DNA of 64,000 nucleotides from Streptomyces flaveolus (GCF_014648815.1 NZ_BMRV01000002.1:496001-560000), one strand, 5' to 3'. Counted from the first letter of the stretch, positions 17,434 through 26,373 are shown. A program made the numbers and translations. Notes: a model not told the origin generated them from the sequence alone.

Positions 17434-18041
17434 TGACCGTACGCCGCCTGCCGGCACTCGCCGTGCTCCCCGTGCTTGCCGTGCTGCTCGCCGGGTGCGG
17501 GATCCGCTCCACGGAGGTGCCCACGGACTACGGCCCCGCGCCCTCGCGGGTGCGCTGCTCGCTCGCCGAGCCGGACGGGTCGGACGCCACGCCCGGCCTG
17601 CCGGTGCGGGTCTTCCTGCTGTGCGGCTCGTCGCTGGTGAGCGTGGACCGGGCGGTACGGGTGCCGGACGGCGCCGCGGACTCCGCGCGGCGGGTGCTGG
17701 TCGCCCAGGGGCTGCTGGACCAGCTCGCCGCGCAGCCGTCGGCCACGGAGAAGCAGGCCGGGTACACCACGGACGTGCACGCGGGCATCACCGTGAAGGG
17801 GCCCCGCCCCGGCGACCCGGAGGACACCCTCCGGCTCGGCACCGCGCCCGGCGACCTCACGTCCTACGCGCGCGCCCAGGTGGTCTGCACCTTCGCCGAC
17901 TCGGCCGCGACCGAGGGCGACGGTTCCGTGATCCTGGCCGGGCCCGACGACCGGGCCCCGCGCCGCTACACCTGCACGGACGAGGTCCGCGCCCGGCCCG
18001 GCAGCAAGGAGCCGCCGTCGCGGGCGGTCGCCGGCGGGTGA
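17433..18041 (+). CDS. AfsQ-operon lipoprotein
   Basis: This 202-residue protein has a lipoprotein signal peptide ending in LLAGC (lipobox, Cys near residue 22). The mature domain contains two further cysteine pairs (RCSLA...LLCGSS and VVCTF...YTCTD), which could form disulfides outside the cell. The start codon shares a base with the afsQ2 stop, so the gene is the third member of the operon. A sensory or accessory role for AfsQ2 is an inference from coupling. The function of the family is not known to me. Confidence 0.82.
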   Translation: MTVRRLPALAVLPVLAVLLAGCGIRSTEVPTDYGPAPSRVRCSLAEPDGSDATPGLPVRVFLLCGSSLVSVDRAVRVPDGAADSARRVLVAQGLLDQLAAQPSATEKQAGYTTDVHAGITVKGPRPGDPEDTLRLGTAPGDLTSYARAQVVCTFADSAATEGDGSVILAGPDDRAPRRYTCTDEVRARPGSKEPPSRAVAGG

Positions 18042-18130
18042 CGCCGGGGCCGGGGCCCGTGTGGCGCAAGCCTCACCCTTGCGTGGGAGGGGCCGGAACC
18101 GACCGAGCCGGAGGCCGCGTCTAGGGGGGC

Positions 18131-18682
18131 GTGCAGCGTCAAGGGTTCATCGGCGGCAGCGCCGCGCACCGCATCCGTGTGACAGGAGGTGTCCTCCTCG
18201 TCGCACACCTCGCGTTCGTCGCCTGGTACACCCTGCGGCCCCTGGACGTGCCCTGGGTGCTGCCGCCCAACGTGCACCCGCTCGCGGGTATCCGCGCCGA
18301 CCTGGCGCTGGGCTGGCCGGCGGCGGCCCGCTCCCTCGGCGGGGCGCTCGCCCTGCTGGCGCCGCTGGGTGTCCTGCTGCCGATGGTGAACGGGCGGCTG
18401 GCCGTCTCGCCGACGGCGTCCCTGCTGCGCACCATGGCCGCGGGCGCCCTGCTGTCGCTGGGCATCGAGCTGCTGCAGACCGGGGTGCCCGGTCAGGTCG
18501 TGGACGTCGACTCGCTGCTGCTGAACACCCTGGGCGTGGCCCTCGCCCACCTCGCCGTCGTCCCCGCGGGCCGGGCGCGGCTGCGCCGCAGGTCGGATCG
18601 GGGGCACCGGGAGGACGTTCCCCAGGAGGAGCCCGCTCAGGGTAGGACCCCGACGATTCCCAGGGTCGGTATCGCACCGTAG
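18131..18682 (+). CDS. VanZ-like membrane protein
   Basis: This 183-residue protein with about four membrane helices has the VanZ-family pattern. A first helix is followed by TLRPLDVPWVLPPNVHPLAGIRADL, a Gly/Leu-rich pair of helices comes next (GALALLAPLGVLLPM), and GALLSLGIELLQTGVPGQVVDVDSLLLNTLG, the most conserved VanZ segment, follows. The C-terminal tail is charged. VanZ homologues are linked to low-level teicoplanin tolerance in some Gram-positives; the role here is unknown. Start GTG 18131 follows GGGGGG. It is separated from the afsQ operon by 90 bp. Confidence 0.82.
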   Translation: MQRQGFIGGSAAHRIRVTGGVLLVAHLAFVAWYTLRPLDVPWVLPPNVHPLAGIRADLALGWPAAARSLGGALALLAPLGVLLPMVNGRLAVSPTASLLRTMAAGALLSLGIELLQTGVPGQVVDVDSLLLNTLGVALAHLAVVPAGRARLRRRSDRGHREDVPQEEPAQGRTPTIPRVGIAP

Positions 18683-18776
18683 AGCGACGCTTTGTTCCGT
18701 TCGTCTCCGTAGCGTTGAGGGCAGATGAGGGGCAGTCGACCGGCCGCCTCCACCACACGCTCACGAAGGAGCCGCG

Positions 18777-18980
18777 ATGTCCCGCCTCGCCCGCCCCACC
18801 CACGGCCGCATGATCGGCGGAGTGTGCGCCGCGCTGGCACGGCGCTTCGGCACCTCCCACACCACGATGCGGGTGATCTTCGTGGTCTCCTGCCTGCTGC
18901 CCGGCCCGCAGTTCCTGCTCTACCTCGCCCTGTGGATCCTCCTGCCGTCGGAGGAGAAGGCGGCCCGGACGGCCTGGTAG
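18777..18980 (+). CDS. PspC-domain membrane protein
   Basis: This 67-residue protein matches the PspC domain almost end to end: RPTHGRMIGGVCAALARRFG, then MRVIFVVSCLLPGPQFLLYLALWILLP, a membrane segment. Single-domain PspC proteins are associated with envelope stress. AAGGAG is well spaced before ATG 18777. A strong hairpin follows directly. Confidence 0.88.
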   Translation: MSRLARPTHGRMIGGVCAALARRFGTSHTTMRVIFVVSCLLPGPQFLLYLALWILLPSEEKAARTAW

Positions 18981-18987
18981 CGCGTAC

Positions 18988-19028
18988 GCCGACGGGGCGC
19001 ACCCGGTGACCGGGTGTGCCCCGTCGGC
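18988..19028. terminator. Long bidirectional terminator hairpin
   Basis: The arms 18988-19007 and 19009-19028 pair along 20 positions with a single G-U, effectively a stem of about 17 bp with a small loop. It sits between the convergent PspC and small secreted protein genes. Confidence 0.85.
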
Positions 19029-19047
19029 GCGTCGTGGCGGGTGCGGC

Positions 19048-19335
19048 TCAGCCGAGCGGCACGTTGTTCAGCGTCACGCCCTTCGTGGGCAGGCCCTTCG
19101 CCGGCACCCCGCCGAGCAGACCGGTGACCTGGTCGGCCGGGCCCTTGTCCAGCGTGTTGTTCGCGGCCGGCAGCACGCTGCTGACGTTCTCCGCGGGGAG
19201 CGTCCGGGTGACCTGGTCGAGGGCCTGGACGGAGCCCTGGGCGACCGGGGCGGCGTTGGCGGCACCGGCACCGACGGCGGCGAAGGCGGCACCGAGGGCG
19301 GCGACGCCGAGGGTCTTGGCAGCAGACTGCTTCAT
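19048..19335 (-). CDS. Small secreted protein, unknown function
   Basis: This 95-residue protein has a clear signal peptide (MKQSAAKTLGVAALGAAFAA, cleaved after ANA near residue 29). The mature part is about 65 residues (starting APVAQGSVQALDQVTRTLP) with no cysteine. ATG 19335 has GAGGACG eight bases upstream; in-frame codons further upstream are not signal-like. It resembles the short exported proteins found around developmental genes in streptomycetes but lacks the chaplin signature. No function is assigned. Confidence 0.75.
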   Translation of the reverse strand: MKQSAAKTLGVAALGAAFAAVGAGAANAAPVAQGSVQALDQVTRTLPAENVSSVLPAANNTLDKGPADQVTGLLGGVPAKGLPTKGVTLNNVPLG

Positions 19336-19418
19336 GAAATGCGTCCTCGCAATGGATGACGGGGGATGTGAGCGGTTCTCGACCGTAAACACGTGGCACT
19401 GTCCGCCGCAAACATCGA

Positions 19419-19451
19419 GATGCGGACGGATCGTGAACACCCGTCCACATC
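19419..19451 (-). terminator. Possible terminator of add
   Basis: The arms 19419-19429 and 19441-19451 pair over 11 positions with one internal mismatch, about 30 bases downstream of the add stop. Confidence 0.4.
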
Positions 19452-19479
19452 CCGCTTTTCTCCCGGCGTCGCCCGGTTC

Positions 19480-20655
19480 CTATTCTTCGGAAGAACCGCT
19501 GGTGGAGGCCGTCTGACGGAACAGCCATTCGGACTTCAGTTCTGCATGTCCCGGCTTGATCACGTCATTGATCATGGCCAGTCGTTCATCGAAAGGAATG
19601 AATGCCGACTTCATGGCATTGACGGTGAACCACTGCATGTCGTCGAGCGTGTAGTCGAATGCGTCGACAAGGTGCTCGAATTCGCGGCTCATGCCCGTGT
19701 GGGACATCAGTCTGTTGTCCGTGTTGACGGTGACGCGGAAGTGCAGCCGGCGCAGCAGGCCGATGGGGTGCTCGGCGTACGAGTCCGCCGCCCCGGTCTG
19801 GAGGTTGGAGCTGGGGCACAGCTCCAGCGGGATCCGCTTGTCGCGTACGTAGGAGGCGAGCCGGCCGAGCTTGACCGTGCCGTCCCCGTGGACCTGGATG
19901 TCGTCGATGATCCGCACCCCGTGTCCGAGGCGGTCGGCGCCGCACCACTGCAGGGCCTGCCAGATGGACGGCAGCCCGAAGGCCTCGCCGGCGTGGATGG
20001 TGAAGTGGTTGTTCTCCCGCTTGAGGTACTCGAAGGCGTCGAGGTGCCGGGTGGGCGGGTGGCCGGCCTCGGCGCCCGCGATGTCGAAGCCGACGACGCC
20101 GAGGTCGCGGTAGCGGTTGGCGAGTTCGGCGATCTCCAGGGAGCGGGCGGCGTGGCGCATGGCGGTGAGCAGGGCGCCGACGCGGATGCGGTGGCCGTTC
20201 TCCCGGGCCCGCCGCTCGCCCTCGCGGAAGCCCTCGTTGACGGCCTCGACGACCCCTTCGAGGCTCAGCCCGTCCTCCAGGTGCTGCTCGGGGGCGTAGC
20301 GCACCTCGGCGTAGACGACGCCGTCCTCGGCGAGGTCCTCGGCGCACTCGGCGGCGACCCGGACGAGGGCGTCGCGGGTCTGCATGACGCCGACGGTGTG
20401 GGAGAAGGTCTCCAGGTACCGCTCCAGGGACCCGGAGTCGGCGGCCTCCCGGAACCAGGCGCCGAGCCGGTCGGGATCGGTCTCGGGGAGATGCTCGTAA
20501 CCGGCGGCGCGGGCGAGTTCGACGACGGTGCCGGGGCGCAGGCCGCCGTCGAGATGGTCGTGCAGCAGAACCTTCGGCGCCCGGCGGATCTGGTCCGGCG
20601 TCGGAGTCCTCCCGGCGGTCTTCGCGCCGGCGTTCGCGGTGTTCTGGCTCGTCAT
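19480..20655 (-). CDS. add: Adenosine deaminase
   Basis: This 391-residue enzyme converts (deoxy)adenosine to (deoxy)inosine, feeding pnp. Metal ligands and catalytic residues are visible: [12 protein letters not shown] (His32 and His34 at the first zinc site), [19 protein letters not shown] (catalytic His) and VNTDNRLM (Asp ligand). ATG 20655 is six bases after TAGAGT, a good -10, so the mRNA is probably leaderless. The nucleoside palindrome lies just upstream with one mismatch. It stands alone as a transcription unit. Confidence 0.94.
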   Translation of the reverse strand: MTSQNTANAGAKTAGRTPTPDQIRRAPKVLLHDHLDGGLRPGTVVELARAAGYEHLPETDPDRLGAWFREAADSGSLERYLETFSHTVGVMQTRDALVRVAAECAEDLAEDGVVYAEVRYAPEQHLEDGLSLEGVVEAVNEGFREGERRARENGHRIRVGALLTAMRHAARSLEIAELANRYRDLGVVGFDIAGAEAGHPPTRHLDAFEYLKRENNHFTIHAGEAFGLPSIWQALQWCGADRLGHGVRIIDDIQVHGDGTVKLGRLASYVRDKRIPLELCPSSNLQTGAADSYAEHPIGLLRRLHFRVTVNTDNRLMSHTGMSREFEHLVDAFDYTLDDMQWFTVNAMKSAFIPFDERLAMINDVIKPGHAELKSEWLFRQTASTSGSSEE

Positions 20656-20661
20656 TTCCGC

Positions 20662-20682
20662 ACTCTAGCTCCACGCGCGTAG
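20662..20682 (-). promoter_or_regulatory. Palindrome and -10 box of add
   Basis: Read on the minus strand, CTACGCGCGTGG (20682-20671) matches the nucleoside palindrome at 11 of 12 positions. It is followed by the -10 box TAGAGT (20667-20662) and, six bases later, the ATG of add. The layout parallels deoC. Confidence 0.7.
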
Positions 20683-20823
20683 AACAGCAGGAGTACGGGC
20701 GAGTAGGGACGGAAGTGCCCGCGAGTAGGAACTTCCCGGCGAATCGGTGTACGCGACCGCCGATATGTAACGGTGACTGCGAGGACAGGTCGCGTCCACC
20801 TCGTCTTCTGAGAATGTTCTGTC

Positions 20824-21585
20824 ATGGCACAGCAAGCGACGCCGGTCCGTCAGGCCCGGCTGGGGCGAACGCTCGGTCCGGAGGGGGCAGCGGTCAGCGG
20901 CGTGGTGCTGCTGCTCCCCGGTGGCGACGAGGTCTCCAGCCGCAGGCCGTCTCCGCTGCTGGCGAGCGCGTCGGTACGCGCGCTGGGGCGCCGGCTGGCC
21001 CGCGCGGGCCGTGACGAGGGCCTGGCCACGCATGTCGTGCACTACCGCTACCGGGGCTGGAACGGCGCCGAGGCGCATCTAGCGCGCGACGCCGACTGGG
21101 CCGCCGCCGAGGCGGTGCGGCGCTACGGCGACGTCCCGGTCTGCCTCGTGGGCGTGGGCATGGGCGGACGGGCAGCGCTGCGGGCGGCCGGGCACGAGGC
21201 CGTCAACTCCGTGCTGGCGATCGCCCCTTGGCTGCCGGACGAGGACGTGGCGGCGGCACCCGAACCGGTGAAGCAGCTCGCCGGGCGCCAGGTGCTGATC
21301 GTGCACGGCACGAACGACGAACGCAGCGACCCCGAGCTGTCGTTCCGGCTGGCGTCCCGGGCGAAGAAGGCCAACCGTGACGTGTGCCGGTTCGAAGTGC
21401 ACTCCGACGGGCACGGGTTGCGGCAGTACCGGGACGAAGTCGCTGCGCTGGCGGAGGACTTCGTGCTGGGCGTGCTGTTCGGGCAGTCCTTCTCGCGGCC
21501 GGTGGAGGACGCGCTGGCCGCGCCACCGCCGCTGGGGCTGCGGATGCCGCTGGCGGTGGGGTTCGGGAAGTCGCTGCGCCGGTAG
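20824..21585 (+). CDS. Alpha/beta-hydrolase fold protein with missing nucleophile
   Basis: This 253-residue protein has the fold of small lysophospholipase/esterase-like hydrolases: GVVLLLPGGDE (oxyanion strand), LVGVGMGGRAALRAAGHEAVNS (nucleophile elbow), LIVHGTNDERSDPE (acid region) and HSDGHGLRQY (His). The elbow reads G-V-G-M-G, so glycine takes the place of the catalytic serine, while the Asp and His regions remain. As written it should not be a classical serine hydrolase. It lies divergent from add with no clear functional link. Confidence 0.8.
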   Translation: MAQQATPVRQARLGRTLGPEGAAVSGVVLLLPGGDEVSSRRPSPLLASASVRALGRRLARAGRDEGLATHVVHYRYRGWNGAEAHLARDADWAAAEAVRRYGDVPVCLVGVGMGGRAALRAAGHEAVNSVLAIAPWLPDEDVAAAPEPVKQLAGRQVLIVHGTNDERSDPELSFRLASRAKKANRDVCRFEVHSDGHGLRQYRDEVAALAEDFVLGVLFGQSFSRPVEDALAAPPPLGLRMPLAVGFGKSLRR

Positions 21586-21601
21586 GGGCGACGGGCCGGG
21601 G

Positions 21602-22555
21602 TCAGTCCGGCAGGAGGTGGCCCCTCCTGGACAGCAGGAACTTCTTGAAGGCCGCCACCGGGGGCGTGTCCGTGCGGCCCGCCAGCCAGGCGACGCCGAT
21701 CTCGCGGGCCGCGCGCGGCGCCGTGACCGTCAGTTCGACCACGCCGGGGCGCGGCACGGTGGGCGGCGGCAGGAGCGCCACGCCGAGGCCCGCGGCGACC
21801 AGGCCGCGCAGCGTCTCCGCCTCCTCCCCCTCGAAGGCCACGCGGGGCCGGAAGCCGGCCTCCCCGCAGAGGTCGTCGGTGATGCGGCGCAGTCCGTAGC
21901 CGGGCTCCAGGGTCACGAAGTTCTCGTCGGCCGCCTCGGCGAGCCGGATGCGCCGGCGGGCGGCCAGCGGATGGTCGGCCGGGACGACGAGGCGCAGCTT
22001 CTGCTCGTCCAGGCGGCGGGCTACCAGGTCGGGGGCGTCCGGGACCGGGGAGGTCAGGCAGAGGTCGAGCTCGCCGGCGCGCAGCCGCTCCAGCATGGCC
22101 TCGCCGTAGTTCTGCACGAGGCTGAAGCGGACGCGGGGGTGGTCGGCGCGGAAGGCGTGCAGCAGCCCGGGGACGGTCTCGGCGCCCATGGTGTGCAGGA
22201 AGCCGAAGGCGACCTTGCCAGTGGCCGGGTCGACGTCCGCGCGTACCTCCTCGGCGGCGCGCTCGATCTCGGCGAGGGCGCGTTCGACGGAGCCGAGGAA
22301 GCTGTGCCCGGCGGGGGTCAGGGCCAGGGTGCGGCCCCGGCGGACGAACAGGTCCACCCCGAGGTCCGCTTCGAGGCGGACGAGGGCACGGGAGAGGGTG
22401 GACTGCGGGACGTTCATCTCCTGCGCGGCCCGGGTGACGTGCTCGGTGCGGGCGACGCCGGCGAAGTGCGCGAGGCGCGGCGCGAGCAGCGTGACGATGT
22501 CTTCTGTGTCACTGGACGGTGACAGACGGGCTCCTGAGCTTTGCTGATGCACCAT
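21602..22555 (-). CDS. LysR-family transcriptional regulator
   Basis: This 317-residue protein has an N-terminal winged HTH (HFAGVARTEHVTRAAQEMNVPQSTLSRALVRLEADLG, about 30-70). A LysR substrate-binding domain follows (VAFGFLHTMGAETVPGLLHAFRADHPRVRF to AAGLGVALLPPPTVP). ATG 22555 is 63 bp from the divergent MFS start, the classic LysR-plus-target layout, so it probably controls that exporter in response to its substrate. The spacer contains an imperfect dyad (ATGGGAA...TTCCATG, 22554-22579) that could be its site. Confidence 0.9.
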   Translation of the reverse strand: MVHQQSSGARLSPSSDTEDIVTLLAPRLAHFAGVARTEHVTRAAQEMNVPQSTLSRALVRLEADLGVDLFVRRGRTLALTPAGHSFLGSVERALAEIERAAEEVRADVDPATGKVAFGFLHTMGAETVPGLLHAFRADHPRVRFSLVQNYGEAMLERLRAGELDLCLTSPVPDAPDLVARRLDEQKLRLVVPADHPLAARRRIRLAEAADENFVTLEPGYGLRRITDDLCGEAGFRPRVAFEGEEAETLRGLVAAGLGVALLPPPTVPRPGVVELTVTAPRAAREIGVAWLAGRTDTPPVAAFKKFLLSRRGHLLPD

Positions 22556-22618
22556 GGGAACGATTATGACGATTCCATGCATTGGACGGATGAGTCCCGT
22601 GGTCCTTACCTTCGCAGC

Positions 22619-23926
22619 ATGACTCCCGCCGATACCGGGGCGTCCACCACCGTGGGCGCCGCGTCTGCCGTCTCCGTCCCCTCCGCCCCCGACGCCTCCG
22701 ACTCGCGCATGACCCCGGGCGGTCCCGGTTACCGCCGGATGAGTCTCGCCCTCTTCCTGGCGGGCGTCGCGACCTTCGCGCTCCTCTACTCCACCCAGGC
22801 CCTGCTGCCCCTGATCTCCGGCGACCTCGGGGTGACGGCGAGCGACGCGAGCTGGACGGTGGCCGCCGCGACGGGCGGCCTGGCGGTGTTCGTGCTGCCG
22901 ATGAGCGCCCTGTCGGAGCGCTTCGGACGGCGCACGGTGATGACGGCGTCGCTGGCGGTCGCGGTGACCCTCGGGCTGCTGGTGCCCTTCGCCCCGTCGC
23001 TGCCGGCGCTGGTCGCGCTGCGCGCGGTGCAGGGCGCGGCGCTGGCCGGGCTGCCGGCCTCGGCGACGGCATACCTCGCGGAGGAGGTGCGGCCGCGGGC
23101 GCTGGTCACCGCGATCGGCCTGTTCGTGGCGGGCAACAGCGTCGGCGGCATGAGCGGCCGGATCATCACCGGCTGGGTCGCGCAGGAGTGGGGCTGGCGG
23201 GTCGCCGTCGGGGTGATCGGCCTGGTCGCGGTGGCGTGCGCGGTGGCCTTCCGGCTGCTGCTGCCGGCGCCGCGGCACTTCACGGCGGGCTCGCTGCGCC
23301 CGCGGGTCCTGGTCCGCACGGTCCGCGACCACCTCGCCGACCCCTTGCTGCGCCGTCTGTACGCGATCGGCGCGCTGTTCATGACGGTGTTCGGCGGCGT
23401 CTACACGGTGATCGGCTACCGCCTGACCGAGGCGCCGTTCTCCCTGCCGCAGGGTGTCATCGGCTCGATCTTCCTGGTGTACCTGGTCGGTACGGTCTCG
23501 GCGTCCACGGCGGGCCGGCTGGTGGGCCGGCTCGGGCGCCGCGGGGCGCTGTACCTGGGCGGCGGCACGACGGCGGCGGGCCTGCTGCTGTCCCTCGCGC
23601 CCTGGCTGCCGCTGGTCCTGCTGGGGCTGGTGCTGATCACGGCGGGCTTCTTCGCCGGGCACGCGGTGGCCTCGTCGGCGGTCGGCAAGACCGCCACGCA
23701 CGGCCGCGCCCAGGCGTCGGCGCTCTACCAGTCCGCCTACTACATCGGCTCCAGCGCGGGCAGCACGGTGGGCGCGGTGGCCTTCCACTCCGGTGGCTGG
23801 GCCGGGACGGTCGGGGTCGGGCTGCTGGCGGTGCTGGGCGTCGTGGCGATCACGGCCCTCGGGTCGCTGGCGGCGCGCCGCCAGGGCGTGGGGGCCCCGG
23901 TGCGGGGTCTGCCCGCCACGCGTTGA
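22619..23926 (+). CDS. MFS transporter, YnfM-like drug/sugar efflux family
   Basis: This 435-residue 12-helix transporter has the MFS loop 2-3 motif in LSERFGRRTVMTA and the motif C region in helix 5 (FVAGNSVGGMSGRIITGWVAQEWGWR). The second half repeats loop motif A as GRLVGRLGRRGALYLGGG. It resembles the YnfM/AraJ group, usually drug:H+ antiporters or arabinose-type efflux. ATG 22619 (MTPADTG) gives a Ser/Ala-rich N-terminus of about 40 residues before helix 1. It is predicted to be controlled by the divergent LysR protein; the substrate is unknown. Confidence 0.87.
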   Translation: MTPADTGASTTVGAASAVSVPSAPDASDSRMTPGGPGYRRMSLALFLAGVATFALLYSTQALLPLISGDLGVTASDASWTVAAATGGLAVFVLPMSALSERFGRRTVMTASLAVAVTLGLLVPFAPSLPALVALRAVQGAALAGLPASATAYLAEEVRPRALVTAIGLFVAGNSVGGMSGRIITGWVAQEWGWRVAVGVIGLVAVACAVAFRLLLPAPRHFTAGSLRPRVLVRTVRDHLADPLLRRLYAIGALFMTVFGGVYTVIGYRLTEAPFSLPQGVIGSIFLVYLVGTVSASTAGRLVGRLGRRGALYLGGGTTAAGLLLSLAPWLPLVLLGLVLITAGFFAGHAVASSAVGKTATHGRAQASALYQSAYYIGSSAGSTVGAVAFHSGGWAGTVGVGLLAVLGVVAITALGSLAARRQGVGAPVRGLPATR

Positions 23927-24037
23927 CGTGCGCCTTTCCTGACTCCGCGGGCCATTGTCAGTCCCCTGCGGTAGCTTCCGAAGTGCGAGGCGCGAGAACG
24001 CGCACGACGGGACGGCCCAGGGGTGGGTGGGTGGACG

Positions 24038-25042
24038 ATGACCAACGGCACCATGACGCCGGAGCTGGACTCCGCGCTGGAGAAGCACCGGGTCGAGCTG
24101 ACGGGGTACTGCTACCGGATGCTCGGTTCCTCCTTCGAGGCCGAGGACGCGGTGCAGGACACCCTGGTCCGCGCCTGGCGGAGCTACGACAAGTTCGAGG
24201 GCCGCTCCAGTCTCCGCTCCTGGCTGTACCGCATCGCGACCAACGTCTGCCTGGACATGCTGACCGCGGGCAACAAGCGGGCCCGTCCGATGGACCTGAC
24301 GGACTCGACACCGCTCGCCCAGGCCGCCCTGTCGCCCCGCCCGGACAACACCTGGCTGGAGCCGATGCCGGACGCGCGGGTGCTGCCGACGACGGCCGAC
24401 CCGGCGGAGGCCGCGGTCGCCAAGGAGTCGGTGCGGCTCGCCTTCATGGCGGCGCTCCAGCAGCTGCCGCCCAAGCAGCGGGCGGTGCTGATCCTGCGCG
24501 AGGTGCTGGCGTGGAAGGCGAGCGAGGTCGCCGAGCTGCTCGGCACGACGGTCGCGTCCGTCAACAGCGCCCTCCAGCGGGCCCGGGCGACGCTCGCCGA
24601 GCGGGCGGACCAGGGGGCGGGCGCGGCGGTGTCCGACCCGCTGGACGAGGAGCAGCAGAAGCTTCTGGAGCGCTATGTCGCGGCCTTCGAGGGCTATGAC
24701 ATGACGGCGCTGACGGCACTGCTGCACGAGGACGCGGTCATGACCATGCCGCCGTTCGACCTGTGGCTGGCCGGTCCGGCGGACATCACCGGGTTCATGG
24801 CGACGCTCGGCGCCGCGTGCGCGGGCTCGCGGCTGCTGCCGGTCGAGGCCAACGGGCTGCCGGCCTTCGCGCACTACAAGCCCGACCCGGAGGCGGGTGG
24901 CTTCGCGCCGTGGGCGGTCCAGGTGCTGGAGATCTCAGACGGCCGCATCACCGGGTTCCACTGCTTCCTGGACACCAAGCGGTGGTTCCCGCTGTTCGAC
25001 CTGCCGCTCCGCCTCGAAGCGGAGACCGACGAGGTCCAGTAG
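24038..25042 (+). CDS. ECF sigma factor with C-terminal SnoaL-like domain
   Basis: The 334-residue protein has sigma region 2 (LTGYCYRMLGSSFEAEDAVQDTLVRAWRSYDKFEGRSSLRSWLYRIATNVCLDML). Region 4 follows (LPPKQRAVLILREVLAWKASEVAELLGTTVASVNSALQRARATL). A roughly 120-residue NTF2/SnoaL-like domain ends the protein (EQQKLLERYVAAFEGYDMTALTALLHEDAVMTMPPF to ISDGRITGFHCFLD). In this class the C-terminal domain replaces a separate anti-sigma factor. ATG 24038 is preferred to GTG 24023. The last 108 bases overlap the antisense STAS gene. Confidence 0.9.
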   Translation: MTNGTMTPELDSALEKHRVELTGYCYRMLGSSFEAEDAVQDTLVRAWRSYDKFEGRSSLRSWLYRIATNVCLDMLTAGNKRARPMDLTDSTPLAQAALSPRPDNTWLEPMPDARVLPTTADPAEAAVAKESVRLAFMAALQQLPPKQRAVLILREVLAWKASEVAELLGTTVASVNSALQRARATLAERADQGAGAAVSDPLDEEQQKLLERYVAAFEGYDMTALTALLHEDAVMTMPPFDLWLAGPADITGFMATLGAACAGSRLLPVEANGLPAFAHYKPDPEAGGFAPWAVQVLEISDGRITGFHCFLDTKRWFPLFDLPLRLEAETDEVQ

Positions 25043-25381
25043 GGCGCCCAGGGCGGGGTCGGGGTCGCGCAGCCGTATCCGGCCCCCGGCCCGCCGGGCG
25101 GCGAGTTCCAGCCGGGCCAGCAGGTCGACGACGGCGAGGCCGGGCGGTCCCAGTCCGCCGACGTCGCAGACGACGACGCCTGCCCGGGTGGCTTCCAGCA
25201 GCGCGCGCACCTCGTCGCAGAGCCGGGGTGTCTCCCCTCGGGAGACAGGCCCCAGCAGCACGAGTACGGCGGGTGTCACGGCGTCCACGTGCGGTAGACC
25301 AGGCGGACCGGTGGAACTCATCGGTGCGGGCACGTCGAAGATCACGTTGACCCGGTGCGGCCCGACCCGGAGGGTTGGCAT
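24935..25381 (-). CDS. STAS-domain protein (anti-sigma factor antagonist type)
   Basis: The 148-residue protein has a STAS fold in its middle and C-terminal part: AVLVLLGPVSRGETPRLCDEVRALLE, then VVVCDVGGLGPPGLAVVDLLARLELAARRAGGRIRLRDPDPALGALLDLVGL. The usual phosphorylatable Ser/Thr of SpoIIAA would lie in the DVGGL region, but glycines are found there (GGLGPPG). Regulation by phosphorylation is therefore doubtful. Its 3' end overlaps the end of the sigma factor gene by 108 bases in antisense. ATG 25381 (MPTLRV) is chosen; GTG 25390 is possible. It is divergent from the AEC gene. Confidence 0.75.
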   Translation of the reverse strand: MPTLRVGPHRVNVIFDVPAPMSSTGPPGLPHVDAVTPAVLVLLGPVSRGETPRLCDEVRALLEATRAGVVVCDVGGLGPPGLAVVDLLARLELAARRAGGRIRLRDPDPALGALLDLVGLRFEAERQVEQREPPLGVQEAVEPGDAAV

Positions 25382-25452
25382 GTGCCCCACATACCTCCGC
25401 GTGCCGCGCTGCCCGACGCCCTCCGCCTCCTCGTCCCCGGGGAGGCGTCGCC

Positions 25453-26373
25453 GTGCAGGGGGTGCTGACCGGCTTCGCGGTGATCGCGGTGGTGATCGGC
25501 GTCGGCTATGTGCTGGGGCTGCGCGGGTACCTCGGCGATCAGGGGCGCCAGGTGCTGACCAAGCTCGCCTTCCACGTGGCGTCCCCGGCGCTGCTGTTCA
25601 CCACGCTCTCGGGGGCCGACCTGTCGGTGGTCTTCTCCAGCCGCCTCCTGGTGACGGCGCTGTCCACGGTCGCGGTGGCCGGGGTCTTCGTCGCGGTGGG
25701 TGCCGCCCGGGGCTGGGGCGTGGGGCGTACGACGATCGGCGCGCTGTGCTCCGGTTACGTCAACTCCGGCAACCTCGGCATCCCGATCGCCGTGTACGTG
25801 CTGGGCGACGCCTCGCTGGTGGCGCCGGTGCTGCTGTTCCAGCTGGTGCTGGTGACGCCGGTGGCGGTGACGATCCTGGACCTGTCGGGCGAGGCCGCGA
25901 AGGGCTCGTTGTGGCGGAGGCTGCTGACGCCGCTGCGCAATCCGATAGCGCTGGGCTCGCTCGCCGGGGTGGCGGTCGCCGCGAGCGGGCTACGGGTGCC
26001 GGACGCGGTCATGGACCCGGTGACGCTGATCGGCAACATGTCGGTCCCCGCGGTGCTGATGGCCTTCGGTATCGGTCTGTGCGGCTCCACGATGCCGTTG
26101 CGGGGCGCGGACCGGCGGCCGGTGCTGCTGGCGGTGGCGTTGAAGGCGGTGGGTCAGCCGGCGGTGGCCTGGGCACTGGCGTCGGGGGTGTTCGGGCTGC
26201 GGGGCGCCCAACTGCTGGACGTGGTGGTGACGTCGGCACTGCCCGCCGCGCAGAACCTGTACACGTACGCCACGACCTACGGGGTGGGCGAGCGGCTGGC
26301 GCGGGACGCGATCCTGGTGTCGACGGTGGTGTCCGTGCCGGTGCTGGTGGGGGTGGCCGCGGTGCTGGGGTGA
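25453..26373 (+). CDS. AEC-family transporter (auxin efflux carrier type)
   Basis: This 306-residue protein with about ten membrane helices has the AEC internal duplication: VGYVLGLRGYLGDQGRQVLTKLAFHVASPALLF near the start, SGYVNSGNLGIPIAVYVLGD in the middle and SALPAAQNLYTYATTYG at the end. AEC proteins export organic acids or similar small anions in bacteria; the substrate here is unknown. GTG 25453 follows GGGGAGGC; the upstream extension is Pro/Arg-rich and unlikely to be translated. One base separates its stop from that of the convergent Uma2 gene. Confidence 0.85.
   Translation: MQGVLTGFAVIAVVIGVGYVLGLRGYLGDQGRQVLTKLAFHVASPALLFTTLSGADLSVVFSSRLLVTALSTVAVAGVFVAVGAARGWGVGRTTIGALCSGYVNSGNLGIPIAVYVLGDASLVAPVLLFQLVLVTPVAVTILDLSGEAAKGSLWRRLLTPLRNPIALGSLAGVAVAASGLRVPDAVMDPVTLIGNMSVPAVLMAFGIGLCGSTMPLRGADRRPVLLAVALKAVGQPAVAWALASGVFGLRGAQLLDVVVTSALPAAQNLYTYATTYGVGERLARDAILVSTVVSVPVLVGVAAVLG

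Noticed and set aside
18065..18083. Short hairpin after the AfsQ lipoprotein gene as terminator
   Set aside because: Only six base pairs with a seven-base loop and no T tract; too weak to support.
21602..24874. A 1090-codon stop-free frame on the minus strand
   Set aside because: Only the part up to 22555 is the LysR gene. The rest is antisense to the MFS and sigma genes, with Arg/Gln/His-rich translation typical of high-GC shadow frames.
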